Shown in pieces: positions 1 to 6,478 of a DNA stretch of 6,478 nt (positions within the stretch are counted from its first letter, which is position 1; each line of letters begins with the position of its first letter). The position numbers were made by a program, and so were the translations under genes. A model generated the notes under the pieces. It had not been told where the DNA came from and ran no database searches. It saw only the letters and a list, made by a program, of their open reading frames with translations. Origin of the DNA: Sulfuritalea sp. (GTDB lineage: Bacteria > Pseudomonadota > Gammaproteobacteria > Burkholderiales > Rhodocyclaceae); contig JALHNN010000160.1 in assembly GCA_022843505.1 (NCBI GenBank), positions 1 through 6,478 of the forward strand, given 5' to 3'.

Positions 1-1
1 C

Positions 2-1309
<1,308 letters not shown>

Positions 1310-1317
1310 TTTTCACT

Positions 1318-1321
1318 GGAG
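1318..1321 (+). promoter_or_regulatory. Ribosome binding site of dsrL
   Basis: GGAG lies six bases ahead of the ATG at 1328, within the 18-base dsrK-dsrL gap. It supports that start over downstream candidates. Confidence 0.7.
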
Positions 1322-1327
1322 ACCTCC

Positions 1328-3289
1328 ATGTCAGCCACTACTGAAAACCAGACCGAAAAACTGACCTTCCGCCGCTACAAGGATGGCGACGTCAAAGTCA
1401 AGCGCTGGCAGGACGAAATCTTCCAGGCCAGCTACAGCCACAAGTGCCCGACCTACATCCAGTCCACGCCGCCCTGCCAGGGCTCGTGCCCCTCGGGCGA
1501 GGACATCCGCGGCTACCTCAACATCGTGCGCGGCATCGAAAAGCCGCCGGTGGGCGCCGACGGAAAGCCCGTCATGCCCTGGCAGGAGTACGCCTGGCGC
1601 CGCCTGACCGAAGCCAACCCCTTCCCCGCCGTGATGGGCCGCGTCTGCCCCGCGCCCTGCGAAACCGGTTGCAATCGCAATGAGGTCGAGGACCACGTCG
1701 GCATCAATTCCGTCGAGCACTTCCTCGGCGAGTACGCGATCAAGAACAACCTGCAGTTCAAGGCCCCCGAAAACAAGACGGGCAAGAAGGTCGCCGTGCT
1801 GGGCGGCGGCCCGGCCGGCCTCTCGGTGGCCTACCAGCTCGCGCTGAAGGGACACTCGGTCACCGTGTTCGACGACCATGAATACCTCGGCGGCATGATG
1901 CGCTACGGCATCCCGGGCTACCGCACGCCGCGCGACATCCTCGACGCAGAAATCCAGCGCATCCTGAACCTCGGCGTCGAAGTCCGCCTCAAGACCAAGG
2001 TCGGCGTCGATGTCACGATGGACCAGATCAACCAGGAATTCGACGCCGTCTTCCTCGGCCTCGGCGCCCAGGGCGGCCGCGCCCTGCCGGCCGAGGGTGC
2101 GGACAACGTCTCCAACGTCGTCACCGCGACGGCCTTCCTCAAGGCCTTCAACGACGGGCGTCTCAAGCACGTCGGCAAGCGCGTCGTCGTGGTCGGCGGC
2201 GGCGATACCTCGATGGACGTCGCCACCGTCGCGCGCCGCCTCGGCCATATCGAACACTCCAAGCCGACCGATTGGGAAGCCGCCATCGCCGGTCAGTTGG
2301 CCCAGGATGCCGCGGACGTCTCGCGCCGCCAGGGTGCCGACGTCACGCTGACTACCGTCTATATGATGGCCAGCAAGCAGGAAATCGAGCACGCCGAGTC
2401 CGAAGGCATCCACATCATGGGCGGCTGGATGCCGGTCGCCGTACTCAAGGGAGCCGATGGCCGCGCCAACGGACTGCGCATCAAGCAGTGCGAGGCCAAG
2501 ATGGTCGGCGGACGCCTCGACATCAAGCCCATCGAGGGCACCGAGAAGGACCTGCCGGCCGACCTGATCGTCTCCGCCATCGGCCAGACCGTGGACCTCA
2601 CCGGCCTTGAAGTCTTCAACAATGGCAAGGGCGGCGTTACCGCCGACAAGAACTACGCCCTGGCCGGCAAGCCCGGTGTCTTCGCCGGTGGCGACGTGAT
2701 CCGTCCCCACCTGCTGACCACCGCGATCGGCCATGGCGCGATCGCCGCCGACGGCATCGACCAGTTCCTCGCCGGACACGAACTCGGTCGCCGCCCCAAG
2801 ATCGACGTGCACAGTTTCGACCTGATGCGCAAATACGTCGAAAAGGGCGTCAAGTTCGGCGAGATCAAGGATGCGCAAACCGGCACCGACAGCAACAAGA
2901 ACGCCGTGCATAACTTCGACAACCGCTCCGAGCGCTACGTCATCCCGCACGACCAGCTCTTCCTCGGCCATTTCCAATACACGGCACGCAACAAGCGCCA
3001 CATCACGCACCTCAACAAGGAAAGCGCGCTGGGCAACTTCGAGGAGCGCCTGGAAGCCCTGTCGGAGCAGCAGGCCGTGGGCGAAGCCAAGCGCTGCATG
3101 AGCTGCGGCCTGTGCTTCGAGTGCGACAACTGTGTCGTGTATTGCCCGCAGACCGCCGTGTACAAGGTCAAGAAAACCGAGTCCCTGACCGGCCGCTACG
3201 TCGCCACCGATTACGACAAGTGCATCGGCTGCCACATCTGCGCCGATGTCTGCCCCACGGGCTACATCCAGATGGGCCTGGGCGAGTAA
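1328..3289 (+). CDS. dsrL: DsrL, NAD(P)H-dependent iron-sulfur flavoprotein oxidoreductase
   Basis: Cytoplasmic 653-residue flavoprotein related to the small subunit of glutamate synthase. In sulfur oxidisers the family passes electrons between rDsrAB and NAD+/NADH. Visible layout: an N-terminal cysteine-rich iron-sulfur domain (Cys50, 54, 107, 111, 115); the FAD dinucleotide-binding GGGPAG at 159-164; the NAD(P)-binding GGGDTS at about 290-295; the second FAD motif GVFAGGDV at 450-457; a linker at about 480-585; and a C-terminal two-cluster ferredoxin domain with cysteines at 590, 593, 596, 599, 602 and 606, then CIGCHICADVCP at 632-643. The linker plus ferredoxin tail separates DsrL from plain GltD-like proteins, which end after the second FAD motif. 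The start has a good GGAG site. The stop TAA is seven bases before the ATG that opens the dsrJ frame. Its place between dsrK and dsrJ fits sulfur oxidisers. NADH versus NADPH preference cannot be read with certainty from the motifs. Confidence 0.95.
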   Translation: MSATTENQTEKLTFRRYKDGDVKVKRWQDEIFQASYSHKCPTYIQSTPPCQGSCPSGEDIRGYLNIVRGIEKPPVGADGKPVMPWQEYAWRRLTEANPFPAVMGRVCPAPCETGCNRNEVEDHVGINSVEHFLGEYAIKNNLQFKAPENKTGKKVAVLGGGPAGLSVAYQLALKGHSVTVFDDHEYLGGMMRYGIPGYRTPRDILDAEIQRILNLGVEVRLKTKVGVDVTMDQINQEFDAVFLGLGAQGGRALPAEGADNVSNVVTATAFLKAFNDGRLKHVGKRVVVVGGGDTSMDVATVARRLGHIEHSKPTDWEAAIAGQLAQDAADVSRRQGADVTLTTVYMMASKQEIEHAESEGIHIMGGWMPVAVLKGADGRANGLRIKQCEAKMVGGRLDIKPIEGTEKDLPADLIVSAIGQTVDLTGLEVFNNGKGGVTADKNYALAGKPGVFAGGDVIRPHLLTTAIGHGAIAADGIDQFLAGHELGRRPKIDVHSFDLMRKYVEKGVKFGEIKDAQTGTDSNKNAVHNFDNRSERYVIPHDQLFLGHFQYTARNKRHITHLNKESALGNFEERLEALSEQQAVGEAKRCMSCGLCFECDNCVVYCPQTAVYKVKKTESLTGRYVATDYDKCIGCHICADVCPTGYIQMGLGE

Positions 3290-3296
3290 CGCACTC

Positions 3297-3500
3297 ATGA
3301 AGCTACTGCGCGACCAATCTGCGGCGTTGCGTACTCGCTCGCCGGTCGCCGGTTGGTTGTGGCTCCGGCCGGTGCCTAGCACCTTAACTTTGCTGCGCAA
3401 AGTTAGCCTTCACCCAAGCCACCGGCTTTCTCGCGGCTCGCTGCGCCGCGCCTTGCATCTTGGTCTGCTCGCTACGCTTCCTGAGCGCGTTACCGACTTC
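3297..3500. repeat. Mosaic intergenic-type repeat element overlapping the 5' part of dsrJ
   Basis: A roughly 200-base stretch unlike its neighbours: T-richer, full of short inverted repeats, and encoding no recognisable DsrJ sequence. It carries CTACTGCGCG at 3303-3312 and GCTCGCTACG at 3467-3476. Both decamers recur in the same order and orientation in the dsrP-dsrN gap (5926-5935 and 6028-6037). Internal inverted repeats include GCGACC/GGTCGC (3310-3315 with 3344-3349), a perfect hairpin at 3385-3405, and CGCGGC/GCCGCG (3432-3437 with 3445-3450). No transposase or long terminal inverted repeats are visible, so this resembles a small non-autonomous intergenic repeat rather than an insertion sequence. 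The boundaries are estimates. Its being open in the dsrJ frame means it may be translated. Confidence 0.55.
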
Positions 3501-3875
3501 GTAAGGCTCGTGCTTGTCCTTCTCGCGGCCGTCGCCGTGTCGTCAGCGCCGACTCTTGCCGGCGAGCGTACGCCCAAGCCGGTGGTCTCGATCGAGAATC
3601 CGGGCAAGTGCGTCGCCCCGGCCGAGGAAATGCGCAGGAACCACATGGAAATGCTCAAGCACCAGCGCGACCGCACCATGCGCGCCGGCATCCGCGGCGA
3701 ACCGGCCTCGCTGAACGCCTGCATCGAGTGCCATGCCAGCAAGAAGACCGGTTCCGTGCTCGGCGGCAAGGACAACTTCTGCGAAAGCTGTCACAGCTAT
3801 GTCGCGGTCAAACTCGATTGCTTCGAATGCCACCAGCCCAAGGCCAAATTCAAGGCCGCAGGATTGAAGCCATGA
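3297..3875 (+). CDS. dsrJ: DsrJ, periplasmic triheme cytochrome c, with ambiguous N-terminus
   Basis: Periplasmic triheme cytochrome c of DsrMKJOP. Three CXXCH sites are visible: CIECH (142-146), CESCH (162-166) and CFECH (175-179), in a 192-residue reading from the ATG at 3297. Cys105, in the NPGKCVAP stretch, matches the conserved DsrJ cysteine that in A. vinosum (Cys46) is an unusual His/Cys haem ligand. Hydrophobic residues 71-84 followed by TLA|GE look like a signal peptide with cleavage after Ala88. The start is doubtful. From 3297 the signal peptide would be preceded by about 70 arginine-rich residues, encoded by repeat-like hairpin DNA. In-frame alternatives are TTG 3453 (140 residues) and GTG 3510 (121 residues), but neither has a convincing ribosome site, and GTG 3510 leaves almost no positive n-region. 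The native start may have been altered by the inserted element. The 3' end overlaps dsrO by ATGA. Product certain, start uncertain. Confidence 0.88.
   Translation: MKLLRDQSAALRTRSPVAGWLWLRPVPSTLTLLRKVSLHPSHRLSRGSLRRALHLGLLATLPERVTDFVRLVLVLLAAVAVSSAPTLAGERTPKPVVSIENPGKCVAPAEEMRRNHMEMLKHQRDRTMRAGIRGEPASLNACIECHASKKTGSVLGGKDNFCESCHSYVAVKLDCFECHQPKAKFKAAGLKP
3385..3405. repeat. Perfect 9-bp hairpin inside the repeat element
   Basis: TAACTTTGC and its exact reverse complement GCAAAGTTA are separated by a three-base TGC loop. There is no T-run after it, so it is not a standard rho-independent terminator. It sits between the dsrL stop and the conserved part of dsrJ, where a stable RNA stem could affect message processing or dsrJ translation; that role is inferred. 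Confidence 0.75.
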
Positions 3876-4705
3876 AAACGAGCGACAGCGAAGTTTCGGC
3901 GCAGGCTAAGGCGCGCGAAGTGCGCGTTAAGGCCGATAGGCCGGCCGCAGCCAACACGCCCGACCGCAATCCCCGCCGCGCCTTCATCGCCGCCGCCGGC
4001 GCCGGCGTGGCCGGCCTTGGCTTTACCGCCATTGCCCCCGGCCTGCACCTGATGGCTGTTGGCGAGGCCAATGCCGCCGCGCGCCCCGCCGGCCAGGCCG
4101 CTTCCCCGGCGATCCGCTGGGGTCTGCTGATCGACGCCACCAAGTGCGCCCCCGGCTGCACCAAGTGCATCGATGCCTGCCATGAGGAAAACGGCGTCAG
4201 CGAGCAATTGCCCGACCCGCGCCAGAACTCGCAGTGGATCCGCAAGATCGAACTCGTCGACCGCCGCAATGGCCGCGTCACGACCCTGCCGATGATGTGC
4301 CAGCACTGCGCCAAGCCGCCCTGCGTGGACGTCTGCCCGACCGGCGCCTCGATGAAGCGCGCCGACGGCATCGTGCTGGTCGACCGCCATACCTGCATCG
4401 GCTGCCGCTACTGCATGATGGCCTGCCCCTACAAGGCGCGCTCCTTCGTGCACAACAACCTCAGCGAACAGAACCCCGAGGTTCCGCGCGGCAAGGGCTG
4501 CGTCGAGTCCTGCACGCTCTGCGTTCATCGCGTGGACAAGGGCCAGCAACCGGCCTGCGTCGAGAAGTGCCCGGAGGGCGCGATGACCTTCGGCGACCTC
4601 AACAACCCGGAAAGCGCGATCTCCAAGCGCATCGCCGCCGCGAACACGACCCAGGTCCGCAGCGACCTCAAGCTCGACCTTGGCGTTCGCTACCAGGGAA
4701 TCTGA
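3872..4705 (+). CDS. dsrO: DsrO, Tat-exported periplasmic iron-sulfur protein of DsrMKJOP
   Basis: Periplasmic ferredoxin-like electron carrier of the complex, HmeA/NrfC/PsrB-type, expected to pass electrons between DsrJ and the membrane partner DsrP. The 277-residue product has a twin-arginine signal: NPRRAFIA at 33-40, a hydrophobic Ala/Gly-rich stretch to about 63, and a likely cleavage site after ANA at 66-68. Four cysteine groups follow: 92/96/99/103; 143/146/151/155; 175/178/181/185 (CIGCRYCMMACP); and 210/214/217/229/233. This is ligand capacity for up to four [4Fe-4S] clusters, with one extra cysteine (210). The start overlaps the dsrJ stop as ATGA, and AGGA at 3860-3863 lies eight bases upstream, so the start is well supported although the 34-residue leader before the twin arginines is long. 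Only one base separates it from dsrP. The pairing of Tat signal, multi-cluster ferredoxin and NrfD neighbour is typical of this complex. Confidence 0.95.
   Translation: MKTSDSEVSAQAKAREVRVKADRPAAANTPDRNPRRAFIAAAGAGVAGLGFTAIAPGLHLMAVGEANAAARPAGQAASPAIRWGLLIDATKCAPGCTKCIDACHEENGVSEQLPDPRQNSQWIRKIELVDRRNGRVTTLPMMCQHCAKPPCVDVCPTGASMKRADGIVLVDRHTCIGCRYCMMACPYKARSFVHNNLSEQNPEVPRGKGCVESCTLCVHRVDKGQQPACVEKCPEGAMTFGDLNNPESAISKRIAAANTTQVRSDLKLDLGVRYQGI
4695..4699 (+). promoter_or_regulatory. Ribosome binding site of dsrP
   Basis: AGGGA lies within the last codons of dsrO, seven bases ahead of the ATG at 4707. It selects this start over an upstream in-frame TTG at 4680. Confidence 0.7.
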
Positions 4706-4706
4706 C

Positions 4707-5909
4707 ATGGCCACCTTGAACCCCCGCCACGAAGAAGGCCTGTTCTATGTCCTCGCCGCCCTGGGTGGTCTGGTCGCCGCCGTCGGCCTCGGCGCCGCGC
4801 TCTACATGGAACACACCGGCCACATCGTCACCGGCATGAACAACCAGATCGTCTGGGGCCTGCCGCATGTCTTCGCCATTTTCCTCATCGTCGCCGCCTC
4901 CGGCGTGCTCAACGTCGCCTCGATCGGCTCGGTGTTCGGCAAGAAGGCATACAAGTCGCGCGCACCGCTCTCGGCCCTGCTCTGCATCGCCATGCTGACC
5001 GGCGGCCTCGCCGTCATCATGCTCGACCTCGGACGCGCCGATCGCATCATCATCGCCGCGACGCACTTCAACCCGACATCGGTGTTCGGCTGGAACGTCA
5101 TCCTCTATCCCGGGATGTATGCCATCGTCGGCGTCTACCTCTGGACGCTGATGGAGCGCCGCATGAACCCCTATGCCAAGGCGGCAGGCCTGGCGACCTT
5201 CATCTGGCGCATCCTGCTGACCACGGGCACCGGCTCGATCTTCGCCTTCCTCGTCGCCCGCCAGGCCTACGGCAATGCCATCCTGCCGGCGATGTTCATC
5301 ATCATGTCCTTTGCCTGGGGCCTGGCCACGTTCATGATCGTGCAGAAGACCATGTTCGGCTGGAACGCCATGACGCTGCATCCGGCGATCCGCGCCCGCA
5401 TGAAGAATCTGCTCGGCACCTTCGTCGCCGCCGTGTTCTATTTCGTCGCCACCTACCACCTGACCAACATCTACTTCGCCAGGCAGACCGCCTTCGAGGA
5501 ATTCATCCTGCTCTCCGGCGGGATTTTCCCGGTGCTGTTCTGGGTCGGCTACGTCCTCGTCGGCACGATCCTGCCGCTGCTGCTGATCTACGTTCCGGAC
5601 CTCAACCGCTTCCGCGGCTCGGTGTTCGCCGCCTCGAGCCTGGTCATCATCGGCGCCTTCTGCCTGCTCTACGTCTTCATCATCGGCGGCCAGGCCTTCC
5701 CGCTGGACATCTTCCCCGGCTACGACGTCAGGAGCAGCTTCATGGACGGGGCCATCGACAGCTACAGCCCGACCCTGCCGGAAATACTGCTCGCCTTCGG
5801 TGGCATGGGCATCGCCTACACCATCACCATCATCGGTGTCCGCGCCCTGCGCTTCCTGCCGCAGGACGACATCGCCGAGCTGGAAGCCGCCGGCAGCATC
5901 GTCGACTGA
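4707..5909 (+). CDS. dsrP: DsrP, NrfD/PsrC-family quinone-interacting membrane subunit
   Basis: Integral membrane subunit of DsrMKJOP, NrfD-like (HmeB/PsrC relatives), which in the family is thought to exchange electrons between the quinone pool and the periplasmic partner DsrO. The 400-residue protein is strongly hydrophobic, with about ten predicted helices at roughly 12-34, 52-77, 88-106, 128-149, 163-183, 190-212, 236-257, 270-295, 306-329 and 357-380. Loops contain charged stretches such as LDLGRADR (106-113) and MERRMNPY (149-156). The region LDLGR followed by HFNPTSVFGWN is typical of the NrfD fold. There are no CXXCH or iron-sulfur motifs, as expected for the family. The start has an AGGGA site and is one base after the dsrO stop, so translation is probably coupled. 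The gene ends 169 bases before dsrN. Helix limits are estimated by eye. Confidence 0.94.
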   Translation: MATLNPRHEEGLFYVLAALGGLVAAVGLGAALYMEHTGHIVTGMNNQIVWGLPHVFAIFLIVAASGVLNVASIGSVFGKKAYKSRAPLSALLCIAMLTGGLAVIMLDLGRADRIIIAATHFNPTSVFGWNVILYPGMYAIVGVYLWTLMERRMNPYAKAAGLATFIWRILLTTGTGSIFAFLVARQAYGNAILPAMFIIMSFAWGLATFMIVQKTMFGWNAMTLHPAIRARMKNLLGTFVAAVFYFVATYHLTNIYFARQTAFEEFILLSGGIFPVLFWVGYVLVGTILPLLLIYVPDLNRFRGSVFAASSLVIIGAFCLLYVFIIGGQAFPLDIFPGYDVRSSFMDGAIDSYSPTLPEILLAFGGMGIAYTITIIGVRALRFLPQDDIAELEAAGSIVD

Positions 5910-5971
5910 GAGCTCGTGAATAAATCTACTGCGCGCGCTGGATCAGGGCTTGGGCGGTGCTCGCTATCCTC

Positions 5972-5989
5972 ATGCACAACCGCGTGCAT
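5972..5989. repeat. 6-bp hairpin ATGCAC/GTGCAT
   Basis: ATGCAC at 5972-5977 pairs with GTGCAT at 5984-5989 across a six-base loop. It is part of the intergenic element; no T-run follows. Confidence 0.55.
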
Positions 5990-6006
5990 TCCGGTAGCTG
6001 CGCTCC

Positions 6007-6026
6007 GGCCGCACCCCGCTGCGGCC
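6007..6026. repeat. 7-bp GC-rich hairpin upstream of dsrN
   Basis: GGCCGCA at 6007-6013 pairs exactly with TGCGGCC at 6020-6026 across a six-base loop. The stem is strong but is followed by CGCTCGCTACG rather than a T-run, so it is not a classical terminator. It could slow polymerase or protect the 3' end of the dsrP message; this is inferred. Confidence 0.6.
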
Positions 6027-6078
6027 CGCTCGCTACGATTTCTTCAACGGCTCTAAGCACGGAAGCGGCTGCGGCGCC

Positions 6079-6478
6079 ATGCATCGCTTTCTGATCTCTG
6101 CCGCCCACAAGTCATCGGGCAAGACCACCGTCAGCATCGGCCTTGCGGCGGCGTTGCGTGGGCGCCGACTCTCGGTGCAGCCCTACAAGAAGGGTCCGGA
6201 CTACATCGACCCCCTGTGGCTCTCGGTGGCGGCCAACCGGCCCTGCTTCAACCTCGATTTCTTCCTCTCGCCCGACGGCGAGCTGCGCCAGCAGTTCGCC
6301 CGCCACGGCCACGACGCCGACGTCTGCCTGGTCGAGGGCAACAAGGGCCTCTACGACGGGCTCGACCTCGAAGGCTCGAACAGCAATGCGGCGCTGGCCC
6401 GCCTGCTCGGCCTGCCGGTGGTGCTGGTGCTCGACGCGCGCGGCATGACCCGCGGCATCGCCCCGCTGATCCTCGGCT
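6079..6478 (+). CDS. dsrN: DsrN, CobB/CbiA-type siroheme amidase (3' truncated)
   Basis: N-terminal 133 residues of a cytoplasmic glutamine-dependent amidotransferase related to cobyrinate a,c-diamide synthase. In dsr operons the DsrN version amidates siroheme to siro(heme)amide, the prosthetic group of DsrAB. Visible signatures: a P-loop-like AAHKSSGKTTVSIG at 8-21, YKKGPDYIDP at 36-45 (a CbiA/CobB hallmark), EGNKGLYDG at 86-94 and VVLVLDARGMTRG at 114-126. The C-terminal glutaminase domain with its catalytic cysteine lies beyond the window. The ATG at 6079 fits the family, where the P-loop is close to the N-terminus. The nearest purine-rich site, GGAAG at 6061-6065, is far (13 bases), so the ribosome site is weak. 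A 169-base repeat-bearing gap separates it from dsrP. Sequence alone could be a cobalamin-pathway CobB, but the position right after dsrP makes DsrN much more likely. Confidence 0.88.
   Translation, partial: MHRFLISAAHKSSGKTTVSIGLAAALRGRRLSVQPYKKGPDYIDPLWLSVAANRPCFNLDFFLSPDGELRQQFARHGHDADVCLVEGNKGLYDGLDLEGSNSNAALARLLGLPVVLVLDARGMTRGIAPLILG

Larger units (their letters stand above)
5916..6060. repeat. Second mosaic intergenic repeat element, between dsrP and dsrN
   Basis: Most of the 169-base gap between dsrP and dsrN is a hairpin-rich stretch that looks like a shorter relative of the element in front of dsrJ. It begins GTGAATAAATCTACTGCGCG; the dsrJ copy begins ATGAAGCTACTGCGCG, and CTACTGCGCG is identical. 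It also shares GCTCGCTACG at 6028-6037 and a CTCGCT core in between. The spacing between the shared decamers is 102 bases here and 164 in the other copy, so the middle differs. I see no promoter, T-run terminator or small gene in the gap. Confidence 0.5.

Noticed and set aside
3246..3296. Start of dsrJ at an in-frame ATG inside the dsrL ferredoxin domain
   Set aside because: This would overlap dsrL by more than 40 bases and add residues read from dsrL in another frame; nothing supports it.
1331..3400. 689-residue open frame on the minus strand, opposite dsrL
   Set aside because: Long antisense frames are usual in GC-rich genes with strong third-position bias. The translation is a low-complexity Ala/Val/Asp/Gly-rich sequence with no known motif, while the + strand encodes an unmistakable DsrL.
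3297..3500. dsrJ as a pseudogene disrupted by insertion
   Set aside because: The frame remains open throughout, and the signal peptide, conserved cysteine and three haem sites are intact, so a functional gene with an altered leader is more likely.
3300..3500. CRISPR array or insertion sequence
   Set aside because: There are no regularly spaced direct repeats, no transposase frame and no long terminal inverted repeats.
3608..3871. N-terminal extension of dsrO into dsrJ in the same frame
   Set aside because: The frame is open upstream, but that part encodes an Arg/His-rich shadow of dsrJ. The ATG at 3872 with AGGA eight bases upstream and the ATGA overlap is the better start.
3797..4714. 305-residue minus-strand frame over dsrO
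   Set aside because: An Ala/Val/Gly-rich shadow of dsrO, whose Tat signal and four cysteine groups are clear on the + strand.
4668..5459. 263-residue minus-strand frame over dsrP
   Set aside because: A highly charged Gly/Asp/Glu/His-rich translation that mirrors the hydrophobic codons of dsrP; no domain, ribosome site or context.
6007..6026. Rho-independent terminator after dsrP
   Set aside because: The stem is strong, but no U-tract follows, and dsrN is expected to belong to the same operon.
5926..6108. Small minus-strand gene in the dsrP-dsrN gap
   Set aside because: The 60-residue frame runs through the hairpins and into dsrN, with no ribosome site or recognisable product.

Overview
The window is a GC-rich segment of a reverse-type dissimilatory sulfite reductase (rDsr) sulfur-oxidation operon. 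All genes lie on the + strand in the order dsrK (5' end missing), dsrL, dsrJ, dsrO, dsrP, dsrN (3' end missing). This matches the K-L-J-O-P-N order known from Allochromatium vinosum and sulfur-oxidising beta- and gammaproteobacteria. The presence of dsrL between dsrK and dsrJ, together with a triheme DsrJ, points to sulfur oxidation rather than sulfate reduction. DsrAB and DsrC are outside the window, so the direction is inferred. High GC, heavy C/G third-position use and the style of the intergenic repeats suggest a betaproteobacterium, perhaps of the Rhodocyclales or a neighbouring group. That placement is an impression, not a search result.

Layout: 1-1309, dsrK, HdrD-like iron-sulfur protein; 1328-3289, dsrL, iron-sulfur flavoprotein oxidoreductase; 3297-3875, dsrJ, triheme periplasmic cytochrome c, whose first ~68 codons look like a read-through intergenic repeat; 3872-4705, dsrO, Tat-exported ferredoxin-like protein; 4707-5909, dsrP, ten-helix NrfD-type membrane protein; 5910-6078, a 169-base gap with a second repeat-like element and two hairpins; 6079 to the end, dsrN, a CobB/CbiA-type amidase. 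The core genes are tightly packed (gaps of 18, 7 and 1 bases, plus a 4-base ATGA overlap), so they are very likely co-transcribed.

How they work together: from family knowledge, DsrK belongs with DsrM, J, O and P in a transmembrane complex that exchanges electrons between the quinone pool, periplasmic redox centres and, through DsrK, the sulfur carrier DsrC. DsrL couples rDsrAB to NAD(P)H/NAD(P)+ in the cytoplasm. DsrN amidates siroheme to the siro(heme)amide cofactor of DsrAB.

The most unusual signal is a pair of same-orientation, hairpin-rich mosaic elements sharing CTACTGCGCG near the left end and GCTCGCTACG near the right end. One lies in front of dsrN. The other lies in front of dsrJ and is open in the dsrJ frame, so it appears to supply an arginine-rich N-terminal extension or to obscure the true dsrJ start.
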